A stretch of 9,796 bases of DNA from a bacterium (GCA_030592025.1 JAUUZX010000017.1:1-9796), one strand, 5' to 3'; positions 1 through 6,678 are shown, numbered from the stretch's first letter. Numbers and translations are program-made. The notes: generated by a model not told the origin, from the letters alone.

Positions 1-333
1 CCCGCCGGTTTGAGATCCATACTCAAAACCGAATGTCATTGAATCGACTATGGGATTGTGATAGCCTGTTCTCGTTAGTCGAAGGTTCGTGCGCTGGGCT
101 TGCATTGGGGGATGCAATGTCGCTATCGGTCTTCTCGTCAGACGGATCTCTTAATCACCGAGTCAATGCAAACGATGGTGCGGTCTGTGTACACGGGCTG
201 CGCCTGGTTGTGCGTACATCTGGCTCTGTTCGAGCGGAGTGATGACACGAAGAACAAAGTGCTGGTGAAGTAGCCGTTGAACCCGAACGCAACGCCGGCA
301 CCGCGGAGGGAATACCTGGGAGGGAGATGGATC
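1..333. other. Gene-free leader region upstream of the secreted protease
   Basis: No convincing gene lies here. The stretch is visibly richer in A+T than the coding DNA after it. It holds several short inverted repeats: 6-14 with 22-31 (CGGTTTGAG/CTCAAAACCG, one bulged A), 44-50 with 76-82 (TCGACTA/TAGTCGA, perfect), 100-105 with 112-117 (TTGCAT/ATGCAA, 6-nt loop), and the 8-bp palindrome GTGTACAC at 187-194. The hairpin at 6-31 could be the terminator of a gene beyond the left edge. A weak sigma70-like pair is TTGAAT (39-44) and TAGCCT (62-67) with 17-bp spacing and a TGA extension, but it lies about 270 bp from the start codon. The short ATG frame at 33-242 has no ribosome binding site and no recognisable protein features. 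A structured 5' leader or a small RNA is possible but unproven. Confidence 0.4.
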
Positions 334-3300
334 ATGTTTTGGCAGCCGTACAAACACGTAATGACGGTGATCATTTGTCTCTGCTCGGCCTCGGCCGCGC
401 TGGCCCAAGCTGATTCACCTCCATTCTCGCCCCTGAAGCTGGCCTCCGACGGCCGCCTCGAGAACGTCAACACGGTGACCATGCCCGGCTTGGCCGACCG
501 GTCCATCCCTGCGGGTCCTTTGGGCCGCATCGTGTCCCGCGACTTGCGTACCGGCGAGGTCACCGTCCGCGAAGACGTCACGCGTGAGGAATTCCTGTCC
601 GGCACGTTCCGTCCCGGCGGCGATGGCGTCCTGACCGGCCCGGCTGTCGAGTCGGCCGACAAGAACTTCTACTACTGGGATCCCGTGCCTGATCCCACCG
701 TCGGAACCTATCCCCGGCACCTGAAGGTCAGCATCTGCTGGGAGGGGCCCTGCGAGGAGCCGTTCGGCGGCCACTGCTCCGGTACGCTCATCGATCCCAT
801 GCACGTGATCACCGCCGCCCACTGCGTCTACAGCCTCGGCGAGGATCATCCGGGCTTTGCCGATGAGATCAGGGTCATTCCGGGATACGAAAACCATCTC
901 GAACCGTGGGGAGACGCCCATGCGGTTCAAATGCATGTGTGGGAAGGTTGGAGCGTCGACCATGACGACCACCACGACATCGCCATCCTCGACCTCGACC
1001 GGCCCATCGGCGCGCTGGTCGGCTGGCGCAGCTACGGCTGCCAAGACGACTGTGACTGGTACTACGGGGGAGGCTGGGTGCACCGTGCCTACCCGGCCGA
1101 GGACCCCTACGACGGTCTGATCATGTTCGAGAACGGCGGCAGCTTCGACCATTGCTGGTCGTCCTATACCCTGGACTGGCACCTCGCCGCGTTCGACAAT
1201 CCCTCCTGGGGCGGCTCCAGCGGTGTCGGCTCCGTGCGCGACGGGGTGGTCTGGGCCATCCTGCGGGGCAGTGACCGCGAGACCTCGTCCGACGCCGCCC
1301 TGATCACCTCCGGGAAGTTCGCCGGCATCGGGATCATCCGCGACGAGGACATGCCCTCGTCGCCCGACCTCATGCCCATCTATGTGCAGGCCGAGGGTGA
1401 GAACTTCGCTCCCGGTGGCCAGCTCGACGCGTTCTCCTTCGTCCTGGTCAGCTACGCCAATGTGGGGATCACCACGGCCGTGGTCTGCCACATCTACATG
1501 TCCGACGACGCGAACATCACAACCGGCGACGTCTATGTCGACTCCGAGGTCGTGGCGGTGAACTTGCAGGCCATGAGCTCCCAGGTCGTGGACGTATTCC
1601 CCCGGCCCACGGTGCCGGTGGCAACCACCTCGGGGCGCTACTTCCTGGGCGTGATCCTCGATTACAACGACGCCATCCTGTCCAACAACATCACCGCAGC
1701 CGTGGAGTTGGATTCCATCTACGTGGGCTGTCCCCTGCCCAACCAGCCCCTGATCCTCTCGCCGCTGGAGGGCGCGGTCTGCCAGCCGCTGGCCCGCACC
1801 ATCGACTGGGACGACCAGCCCCTGATCGAGACCTACCAGCTGCGGTTCGGCACCTGGTGCGGCGAGACCCTCATCGACGTCGGCACCGCGAGCCAGTACA
1901 CCGTCAGCGGCTTGGACAACAGCACGACCTACTACGCGACCGTGCGCGCCAAGAAGTACTGCGGTTCCTGGAGCCCCTGGTCCGCCTGCCGCAGTTTCAC
2001 GACCCTGGATATTCCCACCTCCGCGATCGCATTCCTCACCCCGACCGAGGGCGACATCTGCCAGGACTCGACCTCGGTGACCATCGCATGGCAGCCGGTG
2101 CCCGCCGCTACTTCCTACGACCTGCGCGTGGGGGAGAGCTGCGGCAGCGGCGGCACCTACCCCTTGGTGTCGACGACGCCCTACCATGACGTCACCGGCC
2201 TGGCCGGCGACACGACGTACAACTACCAGGTCCGCGTCCTCGGCGCCTGCGGCAACTGGGGCGACTGGAGTGCCTGCCGCACTTTCAGCACCCTGCCGGG
2301 CATTTACAAGGTGCCGTACGCGCCCTACCCTCCGGAGGGTTACGCCTGCATGAACAGCACCGTTACCCTGGGCTGGATGCCGGTCGAGTACCCGTGCACC
2401 TACGAGGTGGAGTGGGGCGAGTCCTGCCGCATGGGCGCCGCGACCATCGTGACCGGCAACATCTGTGCTCTGCCGCCGCTGGCCGAGGGCACTTGGTACT
2501 GGCACGTGCGCGCGCTCCACGTCTGCGGAGGGGTCAGCTCATGGTCCCCGTGCTGGAGCTTCGGCGTGGACACCACCCCGCCGGTCTGGCCCACGTGGCT
2601 GGAGAGCCCGACCCATGCCTTGTCGACCTGGTCCAACGAGCCCCAGGTGATGACCCGCTGGGTGGATGCCACCGACGACTGCAACGTGGAGTACCGCGTG
2701 CTGTGGGACCACGCGTCGGCCACTGTCCCGGACTCGTTGATCATGGACATCATGGACACCCAGTACACCAGCGATCCGCTGTCCAGCGGCGACGACCACT
2801 GGTTCCACGTTCTGGCCAAGGACATGCCGGGCAACCTGGCGGTCAATCCGCAACACCTGGGGCCCTTCTGGATCGACGCCACGCCGCCCGAGGTCCACGT
2901 GGTCAATCCTGTCGGCGGTCAGGTTCTCCTCAGCAGTTATCCGGTGACCATCGCCTGGACCGCCGTCGATCCGGACTCCGGGGTGGACACGACCGCGATA
3001 CATTACACGTTCGACGCCGGGGATTCCTGGCACCACATCGCCACCCTCGCCGACCCGTTGGTCACGACCTTCGCCTGGACCGTTCCCGCGGCGGCGACCG
3101 ACAGCGCCCGGGTGCGGGTCACCGTCACCGATGTCGCCGGCAACGCCGGGCAGGCCACCAACGAGCGTTGGTTCAGCGTAGGTTTGGCCAGCGGCGCAGG
3201 GGATCCGCTCCTCGTTTTCTCGCTTCACCAGAACGTGCCCAACCCCTTCAACCCGATGACGATAATCCGGTACGAGCTGCCGGCGGTCGCGTCGGTGTCC

Positions 3301-3489
3301 CTGCGGGTGTTCGACCTGTCCGGGAAACTGGTGCGCACGCTGGTCGCGGCCGAGGTCCCGGCCGGGCTCCACGAGGCGGTCTGGAACGGCAAGGACGAAA
3401 CGGGGCGCCAGGCATCGGCGGGCGTGTATATCTACCGTCTGAAGGCCGGTGGCTTCGGCGAGACGCGGCGGATGACCCTGGTGAAGTGA
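334..3489 (+). CDS. Secreted trypsin-like serine protease with CARDB-like, FnIII/Ig-like and C-terminal FlgD/T9SS-type sorting domains
   Basis: A large exported S1-type (chymotrypsin/V8-like) endopeptidase. The ATG at 334 is chosen because AGGGAG (321-326) sits 7 nt upstream and the protein then begins with a good signal peptide (residues 1-24, cut after ALA). The frame can extend to a TTG at 277, which lacks these features. After a propeptide-like stretch comes the protease domain (about 115-343). His163 is in TAAHC, Asp215 in HDIAILDL and Ser296 in GGSSG; the Cys before the His and the Cys of AAHC match the classical disulfide. Next come a CARDB-like domain (about 344-465), three FnIII-like repeats with conserved cysteines (about 467-746), two further Ig-like modules (about 747-849 and 850-951), and a FlgD-like sorting domain starting near PNPFNP (969-974). 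The C-terminal domain suggests outer-membrane export or surface anchoring by a type IX-like route, but no secretion machinery is in the window. Monocistronic: a terminator follows. Substrate unknown. Confidence 0.88.
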   Translation: MFWQPYKHVMTVIICLCSASAALAQADSPPFSPLKLASDGRLENVNTVTMPGLADRSIPAGPLGRIVSRDLRTGEVTVREDVTREEFLSGTFRPGGDGVLTGPAVESADKNFYYWDPVPDPTVGTYPRHLKVSICWEGPCEEPFGGHCSGTLIDPMHVITAAHCVYSLGEDHPGFADEIRVIPGYENHLEPWGDAHAVQMHVWEGWSVDHDDHHDIAILDLDRPIGALVGWRSYGCQDDCDWYYGGGWVHRAYPAEDPYDGLIMFENGGSFDHCWSSYTLDWHLAAFDNPSWGGSSGVGSVRDGVVWAILRGSDRETSSDAALITSGKFAGIGIIRDEDMPSSPDLMPIYVQAEGENFAPGGQLDAFSFVLVSYANVGITTAVVCHIYMSDDANITTGDVYVDSEVVAVNLQAMSSQVVDVFPRPTVPVATTSGRYFLGVILDYNDAILSNNITAAVELDSIYVGCPLPNQPLILSPLEGAVCQPLARTIDWDDQPLIETYQLRFGTWCGETLIDVGTASQYTVSGLDNSTTYYATVRAKKYCGSWSPWSACRSFTTLDIPTSAIAFLTPTEGDICQDSTSVTIAWQPVPAATSYDLRVGESCGSGGTYPLVSTTPYHDVTGLAGDTTYNYQVRVLGACGNWGDWSACRTFSTLPGIYKVPYAPYPPEGYACMNSTVTLGWMPVEYPCTYEVEWGESCRMGAATIVTGNICALPPLAEGTWYWHVRALHVCGGVSSWSPCWSFGVDTTPPVWPTWLESPTHALSTWSNEPQVMTRWVDATDDCNVEYRVLWDHASATVPDSLIMDIMDTQYTSDPLSSGDDHWFHVLAKDMPGNLAVNPQHLGPFWIDATPPEVHVVNPVGGQVLLSSYPVTIAWTAVDPDSGVDTTAIHYTFDAGDSWHHIATLADPLVTTFAWTVPAAATDSARVRVTVTDVAGNAGQATNERWFSVGLASGAGDPLLVFSLHQNVPNPFNPMTIIRYELPAVASVSLRVFDLSGKLVRTLVAAEVPAGLHEAVWNGKDETGRQASAGVYIYRLKAGGFGETRRMTLVK

Positions 3490-3518
3490 TAGGGAACGGC
3501 TAGTCAAGTATTGGTACC

Positions 3519-3544
3519 GGCCCCGGGCGTCATTGCCCGGGGCC
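3519..3544 (+). terminator. Rho-independent-type hairpin after the protease gene
   Basis: A perfect 10-bp GC-rich stem (GGCCCCGGGC / GCCCGGGGCC) with the 6-nt loop GTCATT starts 30 nt after the protease stop codon. It is followed by a T-rich tract (ATTTGGTTTGGTT). It should end transcription of the protease gene and so isolates the next gene, which then needs its own promoter. Confidence 0.75.
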
Positions 3545-3553
3545 ATTTGGTTT

Positions 3554-3704
3554 GGTTGTGCCTCTGAAAATGTGTCTCGCAGTTTTTGGGGGCTGTTTTT
3601 TGATCGACAACGGTGCTGGCTTGATGTTTTGATGTCAGAAATCGACCCGAAATCGACCCGAAATCGATCCGAAATAGACGGGACACAATTTCAGAGGCAC
3701 AACC
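3554..3704. mobile_element. MITE-like inverted-repeat element (151 bp), non-coding
   Basis: The ends form a near-perfect inverted repeat. GGTTGTGCCTCTGAAA (3554-3569) is the exact reverse complement of 3689-3704. After one A/A mismatch the pairing continues for 9 bp (3571-3579 with 3679-3687, one G.U), giving 25 of 26 paired positions. The interior, about 99 nt, has no coding potential I trust; short frames crossing it look like artefacts. It is A+T-richer than its surroundings and carries four 11-bp tandem repeats near its right end. The element fills the gap between a terminator and the ribosome binding site of the next gene, a typical place for a MITE, REP/BIME-like or other dispersed palindromic element. 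I see no clear target-site duplication. The mobile interpretation is inference; a structured regulatory RNA is the alternative. Confidence 0.55.
3639..3682. repeat. Four tandem 11-bp repeats, consensus AAATCGACCCG
   Basis: Units are 3639-3649 and 3650-3660 (identical, AAATCGACCCG), 3661-3671 (AAATCGATCCG, one change) and 3672-3682 (AAATAGACGGG, degenerate, running into the right inverted-repeat arm). The 11-bp period is close to one helical turn and is not a multiple of three, so this is not a protein repeat. It could be a protein-binding iteron-like array or a slippage expansion inside the element. Confidence 0.85.
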
Positions 3705-3712
3705 GACGTAAC

Positions 3713-3717
3713 AGGAG
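3713..3717 (+). promoter_or_regulatory. Ribosome binding site deciding a TTG start
   Basis: AGGAG is placed 5 nt before the TTG at 3723. No ATG or GTG occurs near it in that frame, and the first zinc-ribbon cysteine is only residue 7 from the TTG, so this site fixes TTG as the start codon. Confidence 0.7.
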
Positions 3718-3722
3718 CCCCC

Positions 3723-4292
3723 TTGAACCCCACAAAAATCTGCCCCACCTGCCACGCCGAATACATCCCCGAGGCCCAGACCTGCCCCGACTGCAACGTC
3801 ACCCTCGAGTGGTCTGCCCAGTCCGTCGCCACCGACGACGACGCGTCTCCTCTCGGCCCGGCAACCTGGGACGACATCCCCGACGGCGAGATCCTCGGCC
3901 AACTCGCCGGGGACAACGAGCGGGTCCTCAAGAAGTACGCGGCGCTCCTGGAGGCCGCGGGCATCCGTTCGGCCACCCTGCCCCTGACGGCCTACGTGGG
4001 TCGGGGCATGCGCCGGGCGCCGTCGGTGTTCTACGGGGTCGCGTTCAAGGCGGGAAAATCCGAGCAGGTGGCGGTGGGCGACGTCGTCGAGGGCTTCCAG
4101 TACCAGCTCTTCGTGCCCCGGGACGACTACGACCGGGCCCACGACATCATCGGCGAGCGTTTCGCCGATCTGCACCCCGATCAGGGGATGGGTTCCCAGC
4201 GGGAGTATGACCTGGGGGCGTGTCCGGCGTGCAGCGCGACCCTGGCCGAGGACGCTCCCGAGTGTCCGGACTGCGGCCTCGTGCTGGGCTGA
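3723..4292 (+). CDS. Zinc ribbon - DUF2007-like domain - zinc ribbon protein
   Basis: A 189-residue cytoplasmic protein with no signal peptide or membrane segment. Two treble-clef-like zinc ribbons frame it: N-terminal CPTC (Cys7, Cys10) plus CPDC (Cys21, Cys24), and C-terminal CPAC (Cys167, Cys170) plus CPDC (Cys181, Cys184). Both have the same CxxC-10 residue-CxxC spacing. The middle (about 55-155) resembles the DUF2007 'putative prokaryotic signal transducing protein' fold: a start about residue stretch or target identity, two-strand/helix pattern with LLEAAGI, then a strand ending LFVPRDDYDRAHDII. The family's biochemical role is unknown; a signalling or adaptor role is only inferred. It starts with TTG behind a good AGGAG. 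The gene stands alone between the inverted-repeat element and a convergent neighbour, and I see no strong promoter, so transcription may start inside the element. The zinc ribbons are certain from sequence; the DUF2007 assignment is moderate. Confidence 0.8.
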   Translation: MNPTKICPTCHAEYIPEAQTCPDCNVTLEWSAQSVATDDDASPLGPATWDDIPDGEILGQLAGDNERVLKKYAALLEAAGIRSATLPLTAYVGRGMRRAPSVFYGVAFKAGKSEQVAVGDVVEGFQYQLFVPRDDYDRAHDIIGERFADLHPDQGMGSQREYDLGACPACSATLAEDAPECPDCGLVLG

Positions 4293-4294
4293 CG

Positions 4295-4316
4295 CCCGTT
4301 CGGTAGCCGAATCGGG
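4295..4316. terminator. Possible bidirectional terminator between convergent genes
   Basis: Only 27 bp separate the stop codons of the zinc-ribbon gene and the TMTC-like gene. Most of this gap forms an imperfect hairpin: TTCGG (4299-4303), loop TAG, CCGAA (4307-4311), with an outer CCC/GGG pairing across a small internal loop. There is no T tract on either side, so function as a shared terminator is a guess from position. Confidence 0.35.
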
Positions 4317-4319
4317 ATC

Positions 4320-5927
4320 TCAGGGTGCCGTCACGCCCTGCATCAACCCCACCAGACCCCTCGCCCAGGACGGCGCCGTCCGCTGCAACTCGGCGTACTC
4401 GGCCAACGCCGTCTTCGTGTCCCCGGCTTCCATGAGGGTCACCACCAGGTCGTGTCGCGCGTGGGCGTAGCCCGGGTCGTGCTTCAGCGCCGTGCGGTAG
4501 GCGGTGACGGCTTCGCGATAGCGCCCGGCCTGCAGGTGGATGAACCCGATGTTGGTCCAGGCCTCAACGTAGTCGGGCTTGAGACGGACCGCGTCGGCCA
4601 GGGCGTGGAGGGCCTCGTCCTGGCGGCCGGCACGTCCATAGGCGGTGGCCAGGTTGTTGTAGGCCAGCACGGCGTCGGGGGAGGCGTCGATGATGCTCTC
4701 GAAGAGGTTCACCTCGTTGCGCCAGATCTCTGTCCGGTACACGGTGGCGGCGCCCAGTCCAATGACCCCGATGACGATGAACGTCGTGACCATGGTCGCG
4801 TCCGGTCCGAGGCGGTCGCCGAGCCAGGGCAGCAACCGGGCGATGCCGTAGCCCAGGAGAATGCACCAGCCCACCGACGGTAGGTAGAGGAAGCGTTCGG
4901 CCATCACGGCTCCCCGCAGGGGCACGAGCCCCGAGACGGGCAGCAGGAAGATGATGATCCAGGCGGCCATGGCCAGGCCCAGACGGCGATGCCGGGCCGG
5001 CGCCCACAGGATGGCCAGGATGACGATCGCCCCGCTGGTGACGGCGGGCCACACCAGCTCCAGACTCAACGGAGTGTAGAACGCGTTGAGGGGCCAGGGC
5101 CAGACGAGCAGGCGGCCGTAGTTCAGCCACAGTCGCAGGAAGAGGCCCAGGTCATTCTGCACCGGCGCGACCTGATTGACCGCGGCGCCGGCGCCGAGCA
5201 TGCCGAAGCCCACGTCGGCCACCACCACCCGCAGCAGGATGAACACCGCCAGCGCGCCGCCGGCCGCCGCGAGCCAGCGCGTGTTGCGGTCGAACCACGA
5301 CCCTTCGCTGCCGTCGTCCCGCAAACCCAGCAGGCTCAGCACGACCAACGCCACGGGCAGGACCAGGGCGACCTCCTTGCACAGCAGGGCGGCCAGGACG
5401 CAGACGCCGAACAGGATGGTGCGACGAAGGCTGTCGCCCGGCCGCTCTCGACTCCACAATATCACCGCCAGCAGGGCGAAGGTCGTCGCCAGGACATCCG
5501 TGCGTCCCGAGACGAAGGCCACCGATTCCACGTGGGCGGGGTGCACGGCGAAGATCAGGCCGGCCACCGAGGGACCGATGCCGCCACCGATCCAGCGTCG
5601 GGCGATGAGCATGACGAGCACGCTGTTGAGGGCATGGAACAGGACGTTGTGGAGGTGAAAGGGCCAGGTCGCGCCGTTGGCGAAGGCCTGATCGACACCG
5701 AGGCCCAGCAGCACGAGGGGACGGTAGTACCCATAGGGCGCATCGAGACGGAACTCGGCGGTCAGGAGGGCGGGCCATCCGCCCTCGCCGCGCACCTGGT
5801 CCATGTAGGCGAGGAGGCCGAGGTCGTCCCAGACCAGATCGAAACCGAGGGTGCGGGCGTAGACGGCGAAGGCCACGAGGGCCGTGACGATCAGGCCCAG
5901 GCGTGGCGTTTCGTGGAGACGGTTCAC
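4320..5927 (-). CDS. TMTC-like polytopic membrane protein with C-terminal TPR repeats
   Basis: A 535-residue inner-membrane protein. The N-terminal three quarters are many hydrophobic helices with hallmarks of TMTC/GT-C-type proteins: the diacidic WDD motif in the first loop (Asp34-Asp35), YYRPL (67-71), and the conserved HPAHVESVAFVSGRTD stretch (129-144), followed by a DUF1736-like region. The C-terminus (about 414-520) holds three TPR-type repeats (NNLATAYGRAGRQDEAL; NIGFIHLQAGRYREAV; and a more divergent third). Eukaryotic TMTCs are O-mannosyltransferases; bacterial relatives are mostly uncharacterised, so a lipid-linked glycosyltransferase acting on exported proteins is plausible but inferred. 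The GTG at 5927 is chosen because GGGAG lies 5 nt upstream. The frame opens further to a GTG at 5963, but that codon lies inside a hairpin and has no ribosome binding site. A promoter lies upstream at 5999-6028. Confidence 0.8.
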   Translation of the reverse strand: MNRLHETPRLGLIVTALVAFAVYARTLGFDLVWDDLGLLAYMDQVRGEGGWPALLTAEFRLDAPYGYYRPLVLLGLGVDQAFANGATWPFHLHNVLFHALNSVLVMLIARRWIGGGIGPSVAGLIFAVHPAHVESVAFVSGRTDVLATTFALLAVILWSRERPGDSLRRTILFGVCVLAALLCKEVALVLPVALVVLSLLGLRDDGSEGSWFDRNTRWLAAAGGALAVFILLRVVVADVGFGMLGAGAAVNQVAPVQNDLGLFLRLWLNYGRLLVWPWPLNAFYTPLSLELVWPAVTSGAIVILAILWAPARHRRLGLAMAAWIIIFLLPVSGLVPLRGAVMAERFLYLPSVGWCILLGYGIARLLPWLGDRLGPDATMVTTFIVIGVIGLGAATVYRTEIWRNEVNLFESIIDASPDAVLAYNNLATAYGRAGRQDEALHALADAVRLKPDYVEAWTNIGFIHLQAGRYREAVTAYRTALKHDPGYAHARHDLVVTLMEAGDTKTALAEYAELQRTAPSWARGLVGLMQGVTAP

Positions 5928-5932
5928 GTCGG

Positions 5933-5937
5933 CTCCC
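5933..5937 (-). promoter_or_regulatory. Ribosome binding site deciding a GTG start
   Basis: On the minus strand GGGAG lies 5 nt before the GTG at 5927. It supports a start 12 codons inside the longest open frame and places the hydrophobic first helix right after a short charged N-terminus. Confidence 0.6.
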
Positions 5938-5959
5938 ACGGGGACGAGGACCAAAACAC

Positions 5960-5982
5960 CCACGGGCCGGCGTGGCCCGTGG
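5960..5982 (-). terminator. Hairpin in the leader of the TMTC-like gene (terminator or attenuator)
   Basis: A perfect 9-bp stem (CCACGGGCC / GGCCCGTGG, 5-nt loop) is followed on the minus strand by GTGTTTTGG. It lies downstream of the predicted promoter and upstream of the GTG start. It could stop read-through from the upstream membrane-protein gene, and it would also be in the 5' leader of the TMTC-like mRNA. The T tract is short, so strength is uncertain. Confidence 0.5.
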
Positions 5983-5998
5983 CGGGGTCGGGATCCCT

Positions 5999-6028
5999 AT
6001 CCTAGCACAGGGGCGCGTGGATGCTCAA
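5999..6028 (-). promoter_or_regulatory. Sigma70-like promoter for the TMTC-like gene
   Basis: On the minus strand, -35 TTGAGC (6028-6023), an 18-bp spacer, then -10 TAGGAT (6004-5999) preceded directly by TGC, an extended -10 motif. Four of six consensus bases match in each box. It begins just after the stop codon of the upstream gene, and transcription would start near 5992, about 65 nt before the chosen start codon. This is the best promoter-like match I found in the window. Confidence 0.5.
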
Positions 6029-6031
6029 CGG

Positions 6032-6592
6032 TCAGGGGATGGTCTCGTACTGGTCCTCGGCCTGGGCGATGGCCTCGACGGCGGCCGCGATCCTCTGCTT
6101 CTCGTCGGTGGGCTCCGGCGCATCGGCGGGCAGATGCTGCAGGTCGCGGTGGGCCTTCAGGCCGCGGCCCATGAGGAACAGGGCGACCACGTGGAAGCCG
6201 GCCCCGATCAGGTCGCCGGCGGCCAGGAAGATTAGGCCGTCCAGGGCGTAGAAAACCACGCCGATCACGAAGCCGGCGGTCTTGCCGCGGTGGGCGAGCC
6301 AACCGAAGAGCACGTAGGTGGACAGGGCGCCGACGCTGAAGAACAGGCCGCCCACCTTGAGGGCCCAGGCGCCACCGCCGGCCTCGGCCGCGAGCCCCTG
6401 GGCGACCGCGTCGATGACCTGGGTGATGCCCACGCCGAAGATGAAGTTCCACTCGCCGGCGAACAGCGCCACCAATGAATTCAGGAGGGAGAGCCCGGCG
6501 ATCCAGTAGAACCAGTTGGCGCCGTTGCGGGCCGCCTGGCTGAGGGCGGTGCGGCGCGAAGCGAGGTCCGGTGCGGGCGTGGCGGCGGCCAT
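6032..6592 (-). CDS. Unrecognised multi-pass membrane protein
   Basis: A 186-residue protein I cannot assign to a named family. It has a short polar N-terminus with a basic patch (Arg13, Arg14, Arg22), then about four or five hydrophobic segments (roughly 27-47, 49-68, 77-100, 104-125 and 127-143). A charged C-terminal tail (about 145-186) is rich in Glu, Asp and Ala and looks helical. There is no cleavable signal peptide or lipobox. The ATG at 6592 is supported by AAGGAG 5 nt upstream, although the same frame stays open far upstream as a high-GC artefact. It follows the DUF481-like gene by 86 bp on the same strand, so the two may be co-transcribed. A small integral inner-membrane protein of unknown role is all that the sequence supports. 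Confidence 0.75.
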   Translation of the reverse strand: MAAATPAPDLASRRTALSQAARNGANWFYWIAGLSLLNSLVALFAGEWNFIFGVGITQVIDAVAQGLAAEAGGGAWALKVGGLFFSVGALSTYVLFGWLAHRGKTAGFVIGVVFYALDGLIFLAAGDLIGAGFHVVALFLMGRGLKAHRDLQHLPADAPEPTDEKQRIAAAVEAIAQAEDQYETIP

Positions 6593-6611
6593 GGAGGCTC
6601 CTTGGGCGGAC

Positions 6612-6638
6612 GGGGAACGGGTCTGTCCGGAGTTCCCC
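6612..6638 (-). other. Weak inverted repeat between two minus-strand genes
   Basis: GGGGAAC (6612-6618) pairs with GTTCCCC (6632-6638) around a 13-nt loop in the 86-bp gap between the DUF481-like gene and the next membrane-protein gene. There is no T tract after it on either strand, so it may be a weak terminator, an mRNA processing structure, or chance in GC-rich DNA. Confidence 0.3.
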
Positions 6639-6678
6639 TCTTCGGCCCGCGGCCACGAATCTTGATCCTTTCGCTCGG

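Noticed and set aside
100..117. TTGCAT/ATGCAA inverted repeat as a specific operator
   Set aside because: A single 6-bp half-site pair, with no neighbouring regulator gene and no convincing promoter to control. Kept only as a note in the leader entry.
33..242. A 69-codon plus-strand frame in the leader region
   Set aside because: No ribosome binding site precedes it, and the sequence shows no domain, signal peptide or membrane segment.
415..2520. A 701-codon open frame on the minus strand, antisense to the protease gene
   Set aside because: High-GC DNA leaves the antisense frame open. Its product is low-complexity, rich in Gly, Ala, Val, His and Arg, with no domain, while the plus-strand frame has a signal peptide, catalytic motifs and a ribosome binding site.
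2394..3503. A 369-codon plus-strand frame inside the protease gene
   Set aside because: Its translation is an arginine- and proline-rich frame-shifted shadow of the Ig-like and sorting domains, with no recognisable fold.
3639..3682. Possible CRISPR array
   Set aside because: The 11-bp units are contiguous, with no spacers between them, and no cas gene is present.
3504..4175. A 223-codon minus-strand frame over the inverted-repeat element and the zinc-ribbon gene
   Set aside because: It runs through the terminator and the repeats, and its product mixes repeat-derived and antisense sequence. The plus-strand gene has paired zinc ribbons and a well-placed ribosome binding site.
4989..6005. A 338-codon plus-strand frame antisense to the TMTC-like gene
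   Set aside because: The product is Gln/Arg/Asp/His-rich low-complexity sequence, whereas the minus strand encodes coherent membrane helices and TMTC motifs.
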